Below, in pieces: positions 47,601 through 60,625 of a stretch of 64,000 bases of DNA. Origin of the DNA: Manis javanica (lineage: Eukaryota; Chordata; Mammalia; Pholidota; Manidae); NCBI RefSeq assembly GCF_040802235.1, contig NC_133169.1, positions 41,671,034 to 41,735,033 on the forward strand, read 5' to 3'. Positions within the stretch are counted from its first letter, which is position 1. Each line of letters starts with the position of its first letter. Position numbers and translations under genes: made by a program. Below the pieces are notes generated by a model. The model was not told where the DNA came from and did not search any database. It worked only from the letters and a program-made list of their open reading frames with translations.

Positions 47601-47764
47601 ATCTCAATTCCACAAAAAAAGGAAGGCTGGGTCTTGATGTACATATTAAAATAAATGTGTGTTGTCTAATGTAGTCTTTAAAAAATAATCCCTGAAAACA
47701 TTCCAGTTTCTTATAAAAGAGCTAGTTGAGAATAGCTAAAAAGAGCTCCTTAGAGTATGTTTTG

Positions 47765-47870
47765 AACGAATTTTATTGAAGCTTGTTGATGTACATTATA
47801 GTGGTTTCAAACATACAACACAGTGATTTGACAGTTATATACATTCTTAAAATGCTATGAAAGTCTTTTA
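47765..47870 (-). mobile_element. L1 3' terminus, antisense, short
   Basis: 'aattttattgaagcttgttg', 'gtggtttcaaacatacaaca' and 'gtgatttgacagttatatac' are the complement of the lineage-type L1 3' end. Confidence 0.6.
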
Positions 47871-48766
47871 AAGTTTTTATTGATATGATTTTTCTTTGCC
47901 TTCAATAGTTTTGTATTCTTTGACATTATAGAGAAATGAAGTATCAAAGACTCTCCAGTAGATTTAATTTATTCCATCTGCTGATGTTACCTACTTCCTT
48001 GTGCAAAATATATTAATGGAAGATAAAACATCCTAACACATTAATCAAGACTGATATCTATAAATAGTTAACTTTTAATACTTTGTTAACTTTAGATATA
48101 AAACATATTATATTTAAAGGTCATTTTAATTATGAAAAATCCTTCATTTGGGCATACATCTATTGAATAAACTGAACTTATGTCAGAAATTATATACAAA
48201 GAATTTTGCATCATTTTTCTAGAATACAGGGAGGTATACATCATATAGCAGGATATTTTGCTAACAATGTTAACCAGCTGCAATTAAGACACTTTATATT
48301 GGTGAGAAAATTATTTCTCTGTTTGGCCCTCAATCAATATTATTTGTAATAATGTTCTTTTCCAAGCGAAGTATATTAACCAACCAATTTTGAGAAAACA
48401 GAATTATATGTATAAAATTACTAACATTATTAATATTGTTATTTAAGTATTACATAACAATCTCAGTCATGAATGATACATTTTTAAGCTATATGCAATA
48501 AAATATTACAAACGATACCATGTAAAAAAAAGTGCTTTTTTATATCTATTTTTTCTATTGTGAATTTAGATAAATTTGGATATGAAAAATCTCATATACA
48601 TCAGAAGTAATTTACAAAATTAGTTGTGTTGTAATTGGTGATATTGTCCCATACAGTAAGCCTGTGAAAGAGAAAGAAGTCTGCCATTTAGGCTGGATTT
48701 AAATTATATTTGAGGGTTCTAACACCTGTACGTGGCTAGCTTCTTAACATAGCTGATATGTTGCAG

Positions 48767-48791
48767 TGCGTGTGCGTGTGTGTGTGTGTGT
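48767..48791 (+). repeat. (TG)n microsatellite
   Basis: TG run with two C interruptions near its start. Confidence 0.85.
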
Positions 48792-49039
48792 TGAGCATGT
48801 GACCAGATCTCAGGCCACCGGAAGCGCTGGTTTTCGTGGCGCTACCCTCCTGCGGGCAAAGCCATGGTGGGGCAGAGGAGTCACACATAAGGATGCCGCA
48901 TTTAAAAAATATTTTACAGCCAAAACAAAACCTACTCTTCTGACCCTAAAATTCATTATGATGACAAAACAAACAAGACAGCAGAAAATAAAATGTGTTC
49001 ACTAGGACGAGGTGATATTGAAAGCTGTGTGCATTCCTG

Positions 49040-49670
49040 GTTATCAATAGTACCACCAGTATGGAGAAAATACTAGCATTTCCTAAAATATTAAATGTGG
49101 AATTACCATGTGATCCAGAAATTCCATTTCTAGGTATATAAGCACAATATTGAAAACAGAACAAGAGATACATATGCATGCATGTTCAGAGCAGCATTAT
49201 TCGCAATAGCCGAAAGTTTGAATGACTTAGGTTCCTATCTTCATATGAACAGATAAAAAAAATGTGGCATTGTGTGTACAATGATACACTATTTAACCTT
49301 AAAAATGAGGGAAATTCTCAAACATGCTTTAACTTGAACAAAACAAAGACATTATGATAAGTATAAAAAAATAAGTTACATAGGATTCCAATTATAATGA
49401 GATACCGAATGGTTACATTCAAAGAGAAAGGAAGTAAAGTGGCGGCTGTCAGGGCCCAGAGGCAGGAGAGAAGGCAGAGCTGTTTAATGGGCAGGACATT
49501 TCAGTTTCGTGAGATGAAAAGAGTCTTTCAAATGAAAGGTGGTGTTGACTTCACCGTACTGTGAACATACATAATGTCACTAACTGGGCACTAAAAAAAA
49601 TGGTTAAAATGGGTAAATTTTATGTTAAGCATATTTGACACAATAAAAATAATTATGAAGTTAAAATATT
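49040..49670 (+). mobile_element. old L1 3' UTR, sense
   Basis: 'ggaattaccatgtgatccag', 'aaattccatttctaggtata', 'gcagcattattcgcaatagc', 'agaaaggaagtaaagtggcg' and 'gtgaacatacataatgtcac' run in the order of an old L1M 3' end, ending with 'gacacaataaaaat'. Confidence 0.65.
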
Positions 49671-51654
49671 CTACCACACAATCACATTTTCATTATACCA
49701 TTAGAAGATATATGTAACCCAATTGTTCCTCTTTCTTTAACATTTGCTAAGACCAAATACAAATGGTGAAAGACACTATGCATATGAACATGAACTCAAA
49801 TGTACTGGCTCAATATGGTCAGGCATATTATATAACATGGAGGACTGAAATCAGGTCGATACATGCCATGACAATCACCTGTGGCAACTGCCAATCACTG
49901 TCCCCTTCTTAAGCCTCTCTGGGATAATGGTGCCTGGGACTTTCCCTCGGAAAAAAATGAGCTACTTCCAACTACTGAGAAATATACTGAAGACATTCCC
50001 TCTATTTCCTGTCTTGTGATGAAGAAAGAAGAATTACCATGGAGAAACGGATTCATGTAAGAATATAAACATTAAATAAAAGCTTGATAAAGACGTAGCA
50101 ATTCCCCTTAATATATGAACTCCTCATCCAAATAGAAAATCTCAGTGAATTCCACCAAGTATAAACTATAAAGCCCACGTTTGGAGAACACAACTAGTTA
50201 AAGCAAGAAAGCATCCACTTTACTGGCCAAAGAACAGTAGGACTTGCATGAAACAGCTGCACCCTGCCTGAGCCATACTACTTTATTGATGGCTACAGTT
50301 AGTATACGCACCTTGATCAACTCATGTGTAGCACTCAACATCTCTGAGCTTTCCCAACCAGCTCTCCATTAAATAAATAATTTCACTGGCAAATATTTTC
50401 TTTAATTGTTAAGTTTTGGATTCCTACTTACTAATCTGTCCCAAATACTTAGGTACCTGGTTTTTTCTCCATAATGAAGTCATTTATACTTTCCTTCATT
50501 TTCTAACATTTAATCTTGAAGAACAAAATGTACTTTCTGAAATGGACATTTTTTGAGTTACATATGGTTGAGCACTGATATTAACTGCTTTATTTCTCAT
50601 TTGTTTGTTATATAAAATTTATTAGATAACTTGATCCTGAGCATTTACCAAAGTAGTTGTGAATTTGAGGTAAAATTGTATGGTAGTTTGGAAAATGAAA
50701 AGTTGTGGGAAAACCAACTTATTTATCCATAATGAGACTATACTTATAAAAGATTTTAGACTTCAAGTACAGATAAAGATTTATGTTATGGTACTAAAAA
50801 AATAAAATAAATTTAGTAATTGATACACATTAATAACAATGTCAAAAATTATTGGCTATTACAGAATATTCAGACATGACACTATACTCATGAAAATACA
50901 TAATATGCAACAAATCTGAAAGAAAAAAAGGAATGTTGGCTTGTAGTCCAGCAACAAAGCTTTTCTCCCCAAAATGGGTCATTTAGCATGGAGTTGCTGA
51001 AATAAATATACAGAAACTCAGTCAAGGGAGTTAATGGCACTTTCCATCAAGTAACAGGCAACTCATCAGCCATGTAAGTGGGAAGGCTGGAGTCACAGTT
51101 TGCTTAGTCCTCATTTTGTGAACATTTGATTTCACATTCTAAAATGTTATATCCTTGCTTTTCTTCCATATGGGTCATGCCCTATCATTTATATTGCATT
51201 TATATTGAATTTAATTTTTAATTTCCCCATGTATGAATTTCTCTGGCTAAATAGTACTTTTTTTTCTATCTAGAGTTATTTTATATCCCATGGAATAAAT
51301 TGAGATGATAAACCTTGTTCCCTACTTCCTTATTTTATTACTTGAAAATTACTTTGGGGTATTAATTATATCAATACTTGAAAAATCACAAAGACCTAAT
51401 TTCAAATGATTCACTTCAACTTTGATCATATCCAGTTATTAAAACTGGCTGTTGTTAAATATGATATTATATAGGATAAATGGAAAGGGTAATATCAAAC
51501 ACAAAATTATAATTTTATAAGATTAATTATATTAGGTATTTACAGAATGTTTTTGGAATGAAAAATTTAATATGTAAAACCCAAACAAGGAATTATTTTA
51601 TAGAAATTTGGATCTCATTCAATTAAATTTGGGTAAATCTAAAATTTACCTTTA
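49671..51654. other. intergenic, 3' flank of OR14 gene
   Basis: AT-rich, no gene and no repeat that I can name. Downstream of the minus-strand receptor at 51655-52587. Confidence 0.45.
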
Positions 51655-52587
51655 TTATTTCCCTGAATAACACTTTCTTAATATTATTTTGCTTACAGCT
51701 TTCTTTACCTGTTTATTTCTAAGACTGTAGATGATAGGATTCAAGAATTGGGGAACCATAGTATACAGCACAGAAACAATCACGTCCTGAATCATAGAAG
51801 AGGTTACTGAAGGCTTTAGGTACACGTAGATGAGAGAAGTGAGGAAGACACAAACCACAGTGATGTGGGGGACACACGTGGAAAAGGCCTTGCCTCGCTC
51901 TCTGGTTGGAAACTTCAGCACAGTGGAAAGTATTTGAATGTATGACATGGCGATAAAGGTAAAGCAGCCACCACAGATCATAATGGCAGACATCAGAATT
52001 AAGAGAAAACTGATGAAGGTATCGCAGCATGAGAGCCTCTGCAGAGAAGGGATGTCACAGAAGAACTGGTGGACCACGTTGGACTGACAAAAGGACAGCC
52101 GGAACGTGTTCCCTGTGTGCACACCTGCGAAGATGAGGCCACCGAGCAGGGAGACCAGTGTTGTCCAGACACAGAACTGGTGGTTCATGATGACGGGGTA
52201 GCGGAGGGGCTGGCAGATGGCCACATAGCGGTCACGGGCCATGACGGTGAGGAACAGGAGCTCCACATACACACAGTGAATAACCAAGTAGACCTGGGTT
52301 GCACACCCAGCCACTGAAATGACCCTGTTGTCCATGAGGGACTTGACACAGGCATTGGGGACAGTGACAGAAACAAAGCACATGTCTAAAATGGACAGGT
52401 TCCTGAGGAAGAAATACATGGGTGTGTGAAGGCTCTGGTCAAAAGTAGTGGCAGCAATAATGAGAAGGTTCCCTAGCAAGGTGGCCAAGTGTATCAATAG
52501 GAATGATATGACTTGCAAGACCCTCAGCTCTCTCCCGTCAGCAAAGCCCTCAAGGAGAAACTCGGTCACCTTTGAGCAATTGGCCAT
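51655..52587 (-). CDS. OR14C36-like: olfactory receptor, OR14 family, intact
   Basis: Single-exon class II olfactory receptor of 310 residues, plasma-membrane odorant receptor with seven helices. The start MANCSKVTEFLL matches OR14 N termini, with an N3-C-S glycosylation site. Landmarks: GN at 39-40, [13 protein letters not shown] at 53-65, C95, MARDRYVAIC at 116-125 (Arg where most ORs have Tyr or Phe before DRY), loop-2 cysteines 167, 177 and 187, SYIQILSTVL at 215-224, KAFSTCVPH at 233-241, QFLNPIIYSLRNK at 280-292. Most like human OR14C36 in helices 3-5 (CVYVELLFLTVMA, QPLRYPVIMNH). No lesion, so likely functional. A good splice acceptor lies 19 bases upstream. In human, OR14C36 neighbours OR2T genes at 1q44, in agreement with this window. 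Confidence 0.93.
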   Translation of the reverse strand: MANCSKVTEFLLEGFADGRELRVLQVISFLLIHLATLLGNLLIIAATTFDQSLHTPMYFFLRNLSILDMCFVSVTVPNACVKSLMDNRVISVAGCATQVYLVIHCVYVELLFLTVMARDRYVAICQPLRYPVIMNHQFCVWTTLVSLLGGLIFAGVHTGNTFRLSFCQSNVVHQFFCDIPSLQRLSCCDTFISFLLILMSAIMICGGCFTFIAMSYIQILSTVLKFPTRERGKAFSTCVPHITVVCVFLTSLIYVYLKPSVTSSMIQDVIVSVLYTMVPQFLNPIIYSLRNKQVKKAVSKIILRKCYSGK

Positions 52588-52606
52588 TTAGGTAAGAGTG
52601 GTGGAT

Positions 52607-52622
52607 CTGGAAAAGAAAAAGC
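52607..52622 (-). other. likely 3' splice site before OR14 coding exon
   Basis: On the minus strand 'tttttcttttccag' ends in AG at 52607, an excellent pyrimidine tract and acceptor, 19 bases before the ATG. This fits the standard OR structure of an untranslated first exon spliced to an intronless coding exon. Confidence 0.65.
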
Positions 52623-55600
52623 ATGAACCATGAAAGATATTCATAAAAGCAATTTATGAAATTACCCAGAATATTGTCTTTGAATATGTTAGCTTATATT
52701 TTATACAGTTGGACTTTGTGTGTAGAAAATAACTGTTATCATTCCCATATTTGCTCAAATTATCACCACTACTCTGTAGTGATCATAGCAAAGTGCTAAG
52801 GATGGGACTCTCTAGTCCCATTCTCTGGTAATGAAATACAGTGCTTTTTACTTTACTTAAAATTATGCAGTCTGTGAGGTTTATTATTTTAATGATGATT
52901 TTAGTTATTCTTAAATATAAATTCTACAAACAAAGCTAATTTTCAATCATAGTTGTTAAATTTTATTAGGATTATAGCACATATTTCCTAGATATTGATA
53001 CAGTGGAGGTTAGCTCATTGCTCTACAAAATATGGGTTATTGTCCCTATGTGCTTCAAATTAGACTTCAAATGATATGCACAGAAACTGAGATTATGACT
53101 TTACACACTTTGAGATATGATGGCAATACCATGATATACATGTGTAGATCAGTGTACTAATATTTTACATGTCGTTTTTAACTATTTTTTTTCTATAATT
53201 TTATTTTAATTACAAAGAATCTGCCAGAAAAAGTTTAGAGGAATAGTAAAAGTGGTCTTCACTAGAGTTATCTCAGAAGACATTTGTCTAGGTGAATTAA
53301 AGCTTGATAAAAAAGAATTCTATGTGGTTATGTGATTAAACATTTTTTTTTACTGATTACCCACAACTATTTAATAACTTCCTTACATGAGTTTTAGTGG
53401 AAAAAGAAAAATGTTGCCTTTTTTTATTCATGAGTTCAGTGAGGGTAAAATATAATACTTAAAATTTCAAGTAAGTATTTAAAATTTCAGAAAAAAGTTG
53501 GTCCTTGAAAAATCATAAGAAATTTGTCAGACTTCTCACTTATCCAAATATAGGATGGAAAAGTAAGATGTGTTTTCTAAATCTCCAAAGTGTCATAGCA
53601 CTTTTTCAATAGCTACCTATTATTGGTCTCACCAAAATAAGTTAATGACGTCTTCATTAGTCTGAATCAATTGAGATTAATCAATGCACTCTTTATGTGA
53701 CAAAAGTATAATTTAATAATGTCTTTATTGACCACTTTTCATGCATAAGTATCATAGCAAAACATCATATTAGAAACCCTCAAGCAGAAGTCACATGTAA
53801 GCATGAAATGTGAGAGAAAGAAGTATATAAACAACCATTTTATTCTTAGCTGAGACCTCATTTTTCAACAAATAAAAAATAAATTTTCCTTTTTAATCTG
53901 TCAGATTTTTAACAAAACAGCTCACTCTTTTTTTAAGTTAACCATAAATATTTCAGACTAAGAACTAAAACCACCTGAAATACATGGAATGCAAACCAAT
54001 ACAGGGAAATTCACAAGTGAAAAAAAAATTTGGAGCTGTAAATAAAATAAAAAATAAGTAGAATTGAAAGATAAATAGCAATAAAGATAAATTAGAAAAT
54101 CCTTAAATTCCATAAATATTAATAGAGTATGATTAAAGGGCTTTCCTCTTTACTGACTAATTGCTAAGGGTAAAAGAATTACACCCTTCATATTGTTCTT
54201 ATTTTAAAATAATAAATGTATATTCTTCTCTCAATGCCTACAGAGGATTATTTGAGTTGAGAGTTTACAGATTATAATTAAAGGACCATTCTCCATGTTA
54301 AACAACTGACTATTTATTTACAAATTTTTGAGAAATTTTCAAGTAAATTTAATTATGTTTGCAAATGATAAATATGCTTCTGGAAGTGCACTTCAGTATT
54401 TGCATATACTTTATATTGCATATACATATGTATGCATAAATGTATATTATAATAAATGCTTAAAAGATTTTTAAAAGATCCAAAAATGAAAAGATGAGAT
54501 GAGAATAACTGATTCATTGTTTCAGTTTATTCCCTTACTTTGAATATCATAGTAAGTTCAAAGATAGAAGCCTTAAATTGTAAGATAAGTCATGATATAG
54601 ATAGCCTGTATGCAGTAAACAATATTTACTTTTTAAAATTTTATGCCATGTTCTAAATAAACATCTAAATACACCTTCCATTGTAAGTGCAATTTTCTAT
54701 AGATTATGAATTAAACAAAGGCATATAAATAATGAGGATTTATTTTCTTAATCTCTTGAGAAATGAGATGAATGGTAACAATACTTAAAATTTAGAACAA
54801 TTTAATATTGGAGAAGAGTAGTAGTATTTAATACACCTAGGTTTTTATTAATTTATATAACAGACAACTTTATATAGATTATTATGATATTGTGTCTACT
54901 TGGATATCAATATATTTACTCAAAATGTATTTTATAGTAATTTATACACTTAAATAGCAGTTTATGTAGTAAGTTGGCCATTACTAGTTATACAAAAATC
55001 CACCATCCAGTATTTTATATTCATTTAGGATATTTGGGCTCTTATGTGCAAGAACTTAGCCTTTTTAAACCAGAGCCCATGTCTACTCTTCATTAATTCT
55101 CTATTAAAAATTTATATATCAATGTAACTTTAGCTAAAGTCAGTAACCAAGTAATACAAACGCTTTTATTTTTATTCCATAATAAAAGCACAATTCAAAT
55201 ATTTTAATTTTAATTTTCTACTGGTAGTCAAGTATAGTTGAAAAAAATTAGAAGATGCAAACTTTAGGTATATATAAGATCTACATTGTTTTATAACTGC
55301 TCATTTAGCAGAAGTCTTCATATATTTGAGCAACAAGTATCTAATTGGAATAAGTTCTATAACATTATATAGATTTCTTTAAAAATATGTTCTTTACTAT
55401 ACTAGAAATGCCTAAAAGAGAAGACATTGAGGAAAATCCTGAAATCCAGTTAGTGAAAAATATTTTGTATCATGGCTGGTAAAAGGAAACAGATCCTATT
55501 GAGCTACTTACCATGTATTATTAAAATTTTTAAGAAATATTCTATAATTTGCTTTATGTAGTTACATATGTATAGATATAGGTGTAGATATAGACTCCAA

Positions 55601-56842
55601 CTATTTTATATGATTTTACACAAATACTGATGATCTTCTTAGTCCCCTTTCAAACTTGTTTTAGTTCTAAAAATTTGTCAAGTATATGGTAAATAAGTAA
55701 AGGGAAAGGAGGAATGTGGGCAGACATTAATAAAAATAGTAACTACAAAGTACTTACTCTTGAATATTGTATGTTATTTGCTAAGCGGGATCAAGGGTTT
55801 CTTGCAAGTTTCTCCAAATCACATCTTTCTGTACAGACATGACTTGAGAACTTCTTCAGATGTAAAGAAGTGCCATTTTTAGTTTGTGGAAATAGGCCAG
55901 TCATGTCTTTTTATCAGAAGATGTTGACATTTGTGTCATTACCTTCAAAGCCTCTGGGAACGTAGTCCTCATGACTTCACTGCGGCCAGCCGCCCAGGGT
56001 GACCTCAAGCAGGCAATCATCTCTAGAGCCCCGGTGGGTGGGACCCAAGTAAAGAAGGAGAATCAAGAGGAGCATGAAGCTCTAGAAAAAGTGTAACCAA
56101 AGAATGTATTTAAATGATGAAAGTTAACGAAATAATAAAGTTAGGGGACATACAGGCAATCTTCATTGTTCAAAGTTTTCTTTGGTGTCACCTGTTTGAA
56201 TCTCAGAGATAATATCGTGCTTCTAAGAAGCCAGATGACTGAGTCTGTCTTGACATGGGCCAATGAGATGAATTCAATCATCTTCTGTTAAACATAATTA
56301 TTTATATCTATCATATACAGCTCAGGATGAAATTGAGAGGACTTTGTTAAGGGTTTAAGTGAGCTGGTAACAAAGCATGTCCTCCACCCGTTCCATTTTC
56401 CTGCATGGAATGGTTCACTGGTCCACATCAGAAGGATCAGCACAGATTCAGGGCTCATTTCACTTCTGAGTGAGACACAAAGAAGAGTCTCTTACAGATT
56501 TATGATACTGGAACCAGGAAGTAGAAGAGAAGGGAGGACTAGGATTTTATTTATTATCTACATGATCTATATTAGTGTAACAGCAACTACCAGAGTTTTC
56601 TAATTTGATGCACTATTGCCATTACTTGCTATTTTAATTTTATGCTCTGTGAAACTGATAGATCAAGTTGGCAAAAATAAGCAAGTTGTCTAGCAGATTG
56701 TAACCATAAAGTTACTACCTTGATGTATTTTATAAATAAATTGAGCAAGAGAAAAGAGAAGAGAAGGGAAGAAAGAGACTGAGAGAAAATGTAACATGCA
56801 GCAGAAAATATATAACCCCTTTTTGTAAAAGTTCTTGAAATG

Positions 56843-56859
56843 CACACACACACACACAC
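56843..56859 (+). repeat. short (CA)n repeat
   Basis: Eight CA units. Confidence 0.85.
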
Positions 56860-58289
56860 CAGCATACGTATGTATATATTTTCCTTGTTGTATATCAAGT
56901 AATCTATTTTCTCTCTCTGTATATGTGTCTATGTGTCTATTTATTTAATATGTCTTTGCTTATCTTCATCTACTTAATCTATTGGATTGTTACAGCAACG
57001 TTTTTGTGAATGTGTGTTTTAAAACTCCAGTATTATTGGCTCATTATTGTATTTATTTCTGAGGTTCTGTGAGTTGTGCTTTGGCTGACCTTTAGGAAAA
57101 AGGTCAAATTCAATGTCATGTGTGAGAAAATTCATTCTCAATAAAATTTTCAAGTTTAGAAAGCTTGTTTGTTTCCATGAATTAAAACCAGATGTTTTGC
57201 ATTTTACTTTAAAATCTCAGTGAATCCAATTACAAATTTCAATAAAATTTATCATGCAAGCTATTTCTTCAAACAAATAAGAAAACATGCAATTAGGTGC
57301 CTTGTATATGCAATACAAAGAACACTTTTCATATGATTTGTATTTTAGAAAGTGCTTATAAAATTTAAGAAATTTTTTAGACAAAATGTACAGAGATACA
57401 AAATTTCAAAATTTCTCAGTTTGCTAATGAGACATTTTTATAGTATTTAAATTGTGTTGGTACCTTACTTATGGAAACCAATTGTGCTGTTTAATAAATA
57501 CTTGGTACACAACATGTCTACATACAGTTACAAATTTGTAAATTTGGGATATATGATTTGTCCATTCAGTTATTCAATTTTCTTATATATAAAATCAAAG
57601 ATCATAATATTGACTCATTGTGTCATAATCTCAGCAAAAATGTATGGAGAACTCCAACATCAACCCTGGAACAGAGGATGTATCCAGTTTAAAGTGATCA
57701 TGTTCACATTAACATAATCATACACCTATTGAATACCATCACAGAAGAATTCAAGCAAACATAAGCTATGCTTTCATAATATGATATACAGCTATGTGTA
57801 ATATGTTGAGTCATTGACATAGAGAAACCATTTCAACCTCATAAAAATGGTTACATGCCCAGCATGGCATATAAAAATTTGTATTTGTTACTTTAATTGA
57901 AGAGATCATGCATTCAGAATGTTTTAAAATTAGTAAGTCCACTAAATGGGCACCCTGGTCAATAAGTACAGTACTGATAACCGCCCAAATATCCTTATCC
58001 TCTGTACTAACATGCTTGTTTTCCTTGATTTTTGAATGTTATACAAAAGTTCTTATTTGATAAGAACTCTTGTGTGTGGCCTCATTCAATTAAAAATGTG
58101 TTGGAAATCCAACTCTATTGTTAGGTGAAAATGTAGTTCACTCAGTAATTTCTTAATAGTATTATATTGTGCAAATGCTCTACATTTGTCCATTATATTA
58201 TTATAATTGTGTTGTTTCAGATCTTTGGCTTAACAAATATTTTAAGGAATTGGTTTCCAAGATTGTGGAAGTTTGACAAGTCCAAATTC

Positions 58290-58420
58290 TGCTGAGTGGG
58301 CCGGGAGGCTGGGGACCCGGGAAGAGGCGAGGCTGCAGCGTGGGTCTGAGGCAGTCCGTGGGCAGCTTCCTCTTCCCGGGAGAGGTCCGCCCTTCTCAAG
58401 CTGGCTGAATGAGGACCCAA
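58290..58420. other. isolated GC-rich block with inverted repeat
   Basis: About 130 bases of roughly two-thirds G+C in a surrounding of about one-third. Contains an exact 11-base inverted repeat, CCCGGGAAGAG at 58316-58326 and its complement at 58370-58380, with partial pairing beyond it (GG then GCTGC against GCAGC) around a 43-base loop. Several CpGs. It could be a fragment of a processed transcript or an old repeat; no family recognised. Confidence 0.6.
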
Positions 58421-60239
58421 ATCTTATGAGGGACAATCTGGTTGATTCGATACCTTCTCATATAAATATTAATTTCATCAAGATATACTTTCACAGAAAC
58501 ATCTATAACAATGTTCAACCAAATATCTGGGTACAGGAAGCCCTGAGATGTTAGGGAAACAGCAATCTTCCTTCTGTTTGAAGTACTGTTTCATTAAACT
58601 TTACCAGTTATTTTCACACATTCAAATATGTCAGTATTTATTGGTGTACTCAAGTTACTTACATGGAAAAGGTCCTGTTCCCTTACCATCTACATCCAAT
58701 TAGCACTGTGATATTACTCCTGGGGACTGGTTATTATGAATGACAAGGGTTGTTCTCTCAGGGGTTTCCAATAATATCAATCACTTGGCCACATTTTTAA
58801 ATTAAACTGAACACAGGCACTCTTTTTACAAAACAGGGCATTTGTTGACAGGATCTCAGAAATTTCAAAATATGATTCACTCATACTTCCTGCATCTCAA
58901 ATATCACTGGACTTTTCCCAGAAATCACGGATTGCCTACACTGTCTAAAAAAAGACAGCATTAACTTGTGAGTAGGTTATTATTACTTATTTTCCCCTCT
59001 TCCTCTTCTTCACTTTATGATTATCTCCACTTTCCCTCCTTCACTGCTTAATTATTTTGAGGGAGACTAAAGGACAACGGAATAGGAAATACAGATAGGG
59101 AAGTTACTCACACACTGGGACCAATCTCTTAGTTTTTATTCATTGCATTGACTAGATTTCATTCCGTCCATTCTAGCCTCACTAGACTTAGCGAGATATC
59201 GTAACAACCCAAAGAGCACCCAGCAAGAGGAACCCAGCACCAGGCAGAATCGACACGAGCAACACAGGAAGGGCAGAACAGCTCAGCATGCTGCCCACAG
59301 TTTCAGGCAAAAATTCATATTTATATTATAATGTGCATGCAGACAGTAATTCATAGTGCAACAAATTTAAATTTGGTGTATTTTGTTTTCCTAATATAAT
59401 GGAAATGATGATTTATATACATTATTTCTACTTAATATTTTAACAAAAGTTTTCCTAATGTTTTCTCTTGTGAAACACTGTAGTATAAATTCTGGAGCAA
59501 TAAGTGAATATGGTGCATTTTAATTCTGGTACACATTAAATAAGTGAATATCTTTCATAAAATAAAATTTGTATACAACCCCTTATGCTGCAGATGTAAT
59601 ACTAGGGCATTTTTATAGGATATTATAAAAGAGAGTTTAAGCAGTTTTTCATGATTGATACTATAGCTTCCAGATGGTAGTTTCTATAATTTACCCTAAA
59701 GCACTTTTTAAAGATTGATTTAATTACAAGATCAATATTACATCAATGTATTTGTGAATATACATGAATAAACATATTAATGAACAAATTGCATTTTTAG
59801 AAATTTCAGGTTGAAAACTGCATCTTTAAAATTTTTCAGAAATGAAAAAAGATCATTTGTACTTATAATTGTTCTGAGACAAGAACCCTTGTTAAATATT
59901 CCAGTGTTCCAAGGAAAATTGTTCTTTGAGGGCTCCCACCTTACACTTGCCAGTCTGCAATTTAGCCTGTTTTCAATTTCTATTCATACCAGTTCAGAAT
60001 TTGTATATTTCTTACTGTTTGGAACAAATACTTACATTAGCAAATGCAAAATGTTACATTTTCCTTTCACCTCTTTTTGTGTAGTCTTAAAACAAACATT
60101 TATGGAATTAAAATGGAAGTTGTGAAGGAATCATCTGTTTCATCATCTCGTCAATGATTCATAATTCATGTTTACTTTGCTTCAACCATACTTACCATTT
60201 TGAGTACTTCTCCTATTTGAACTATTTTAGAAATAATAA

Positions 60240-60625
60240 TTTACTTTCATTTATTTTTGTTGAAGTAGAGTTGATATACAATATTATATTGGTTTCAAGC
60301 ATAAAACACAGTGATTCAACAGTTACACAGATTATTAAATTCTAACCAGACCTAATGTAGTTATTATCTGTCAACATAGAAAGATGTTACAGACCAGTGG
60401 CTATATTCTCCCTGCTGCCCTACCATCCTGGTGACCATCTTAAAATATGATTGAGATTTTGTGCCTCTTTCTCTCCTTCACCTGTTTCACCATCCCACCT
60501 TAACCACTCCTCCATTGTAACCATCAGTCACTTCTCAGTGTGTATGAGTGTATTGCTATTTTGTTCACTTTGTTTTGTCTTGTTTTAGATTCCACATGTA
60601 AGTGAAATCATTTGGTATTTGTTTT
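60240..60625 (-). mobile_element. L1 3' UTR, antisense
   Basis: 'tgttgaagtagagttgatat', 'tatattggtttcaagcataa', 'cctaatgtagttattatctg', 'gattgagattttgtgcctct', 'accatcagtcacttctcagt' and 'gattccacatgtaagtgaaa' are the exact complement, in reverse order, of the common L1 3' UTR of the window. One of the best preserved copies here. Confidence 0.75.

Larger units (their letters stand above)
47601..49035. other. intergenic, short repeats only
   Basis: Contains a short antisense L1 3' end at 47765-47870 and a TG repeat at 48767-48791. The frame at 48766-49005 begins in the TG repeat and is not a gene. The rest is AT-rich. Confidence 0.45.
52623..60239. other. long AT-rich gene desert between OR14 genes
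   Basis: No gene, OR relic or clear L1 recognised over about 7.6 kb. Exceptions are an AC microsatellite at 56843-56859 and a GC-rich block with an inverted repeat at 58290-58420. All open frames are under 105 codons and lack features. The upstream exon(s) of the minus-strand OR14 gene may lie here but cannot be located from sequence alone. Confidence 0.45.

Noticed and set aside
52069-52317. 82-codon plus-strand frame with many acidic residues
   Set aside because: Antisense shadow of the intact OR14 gene.
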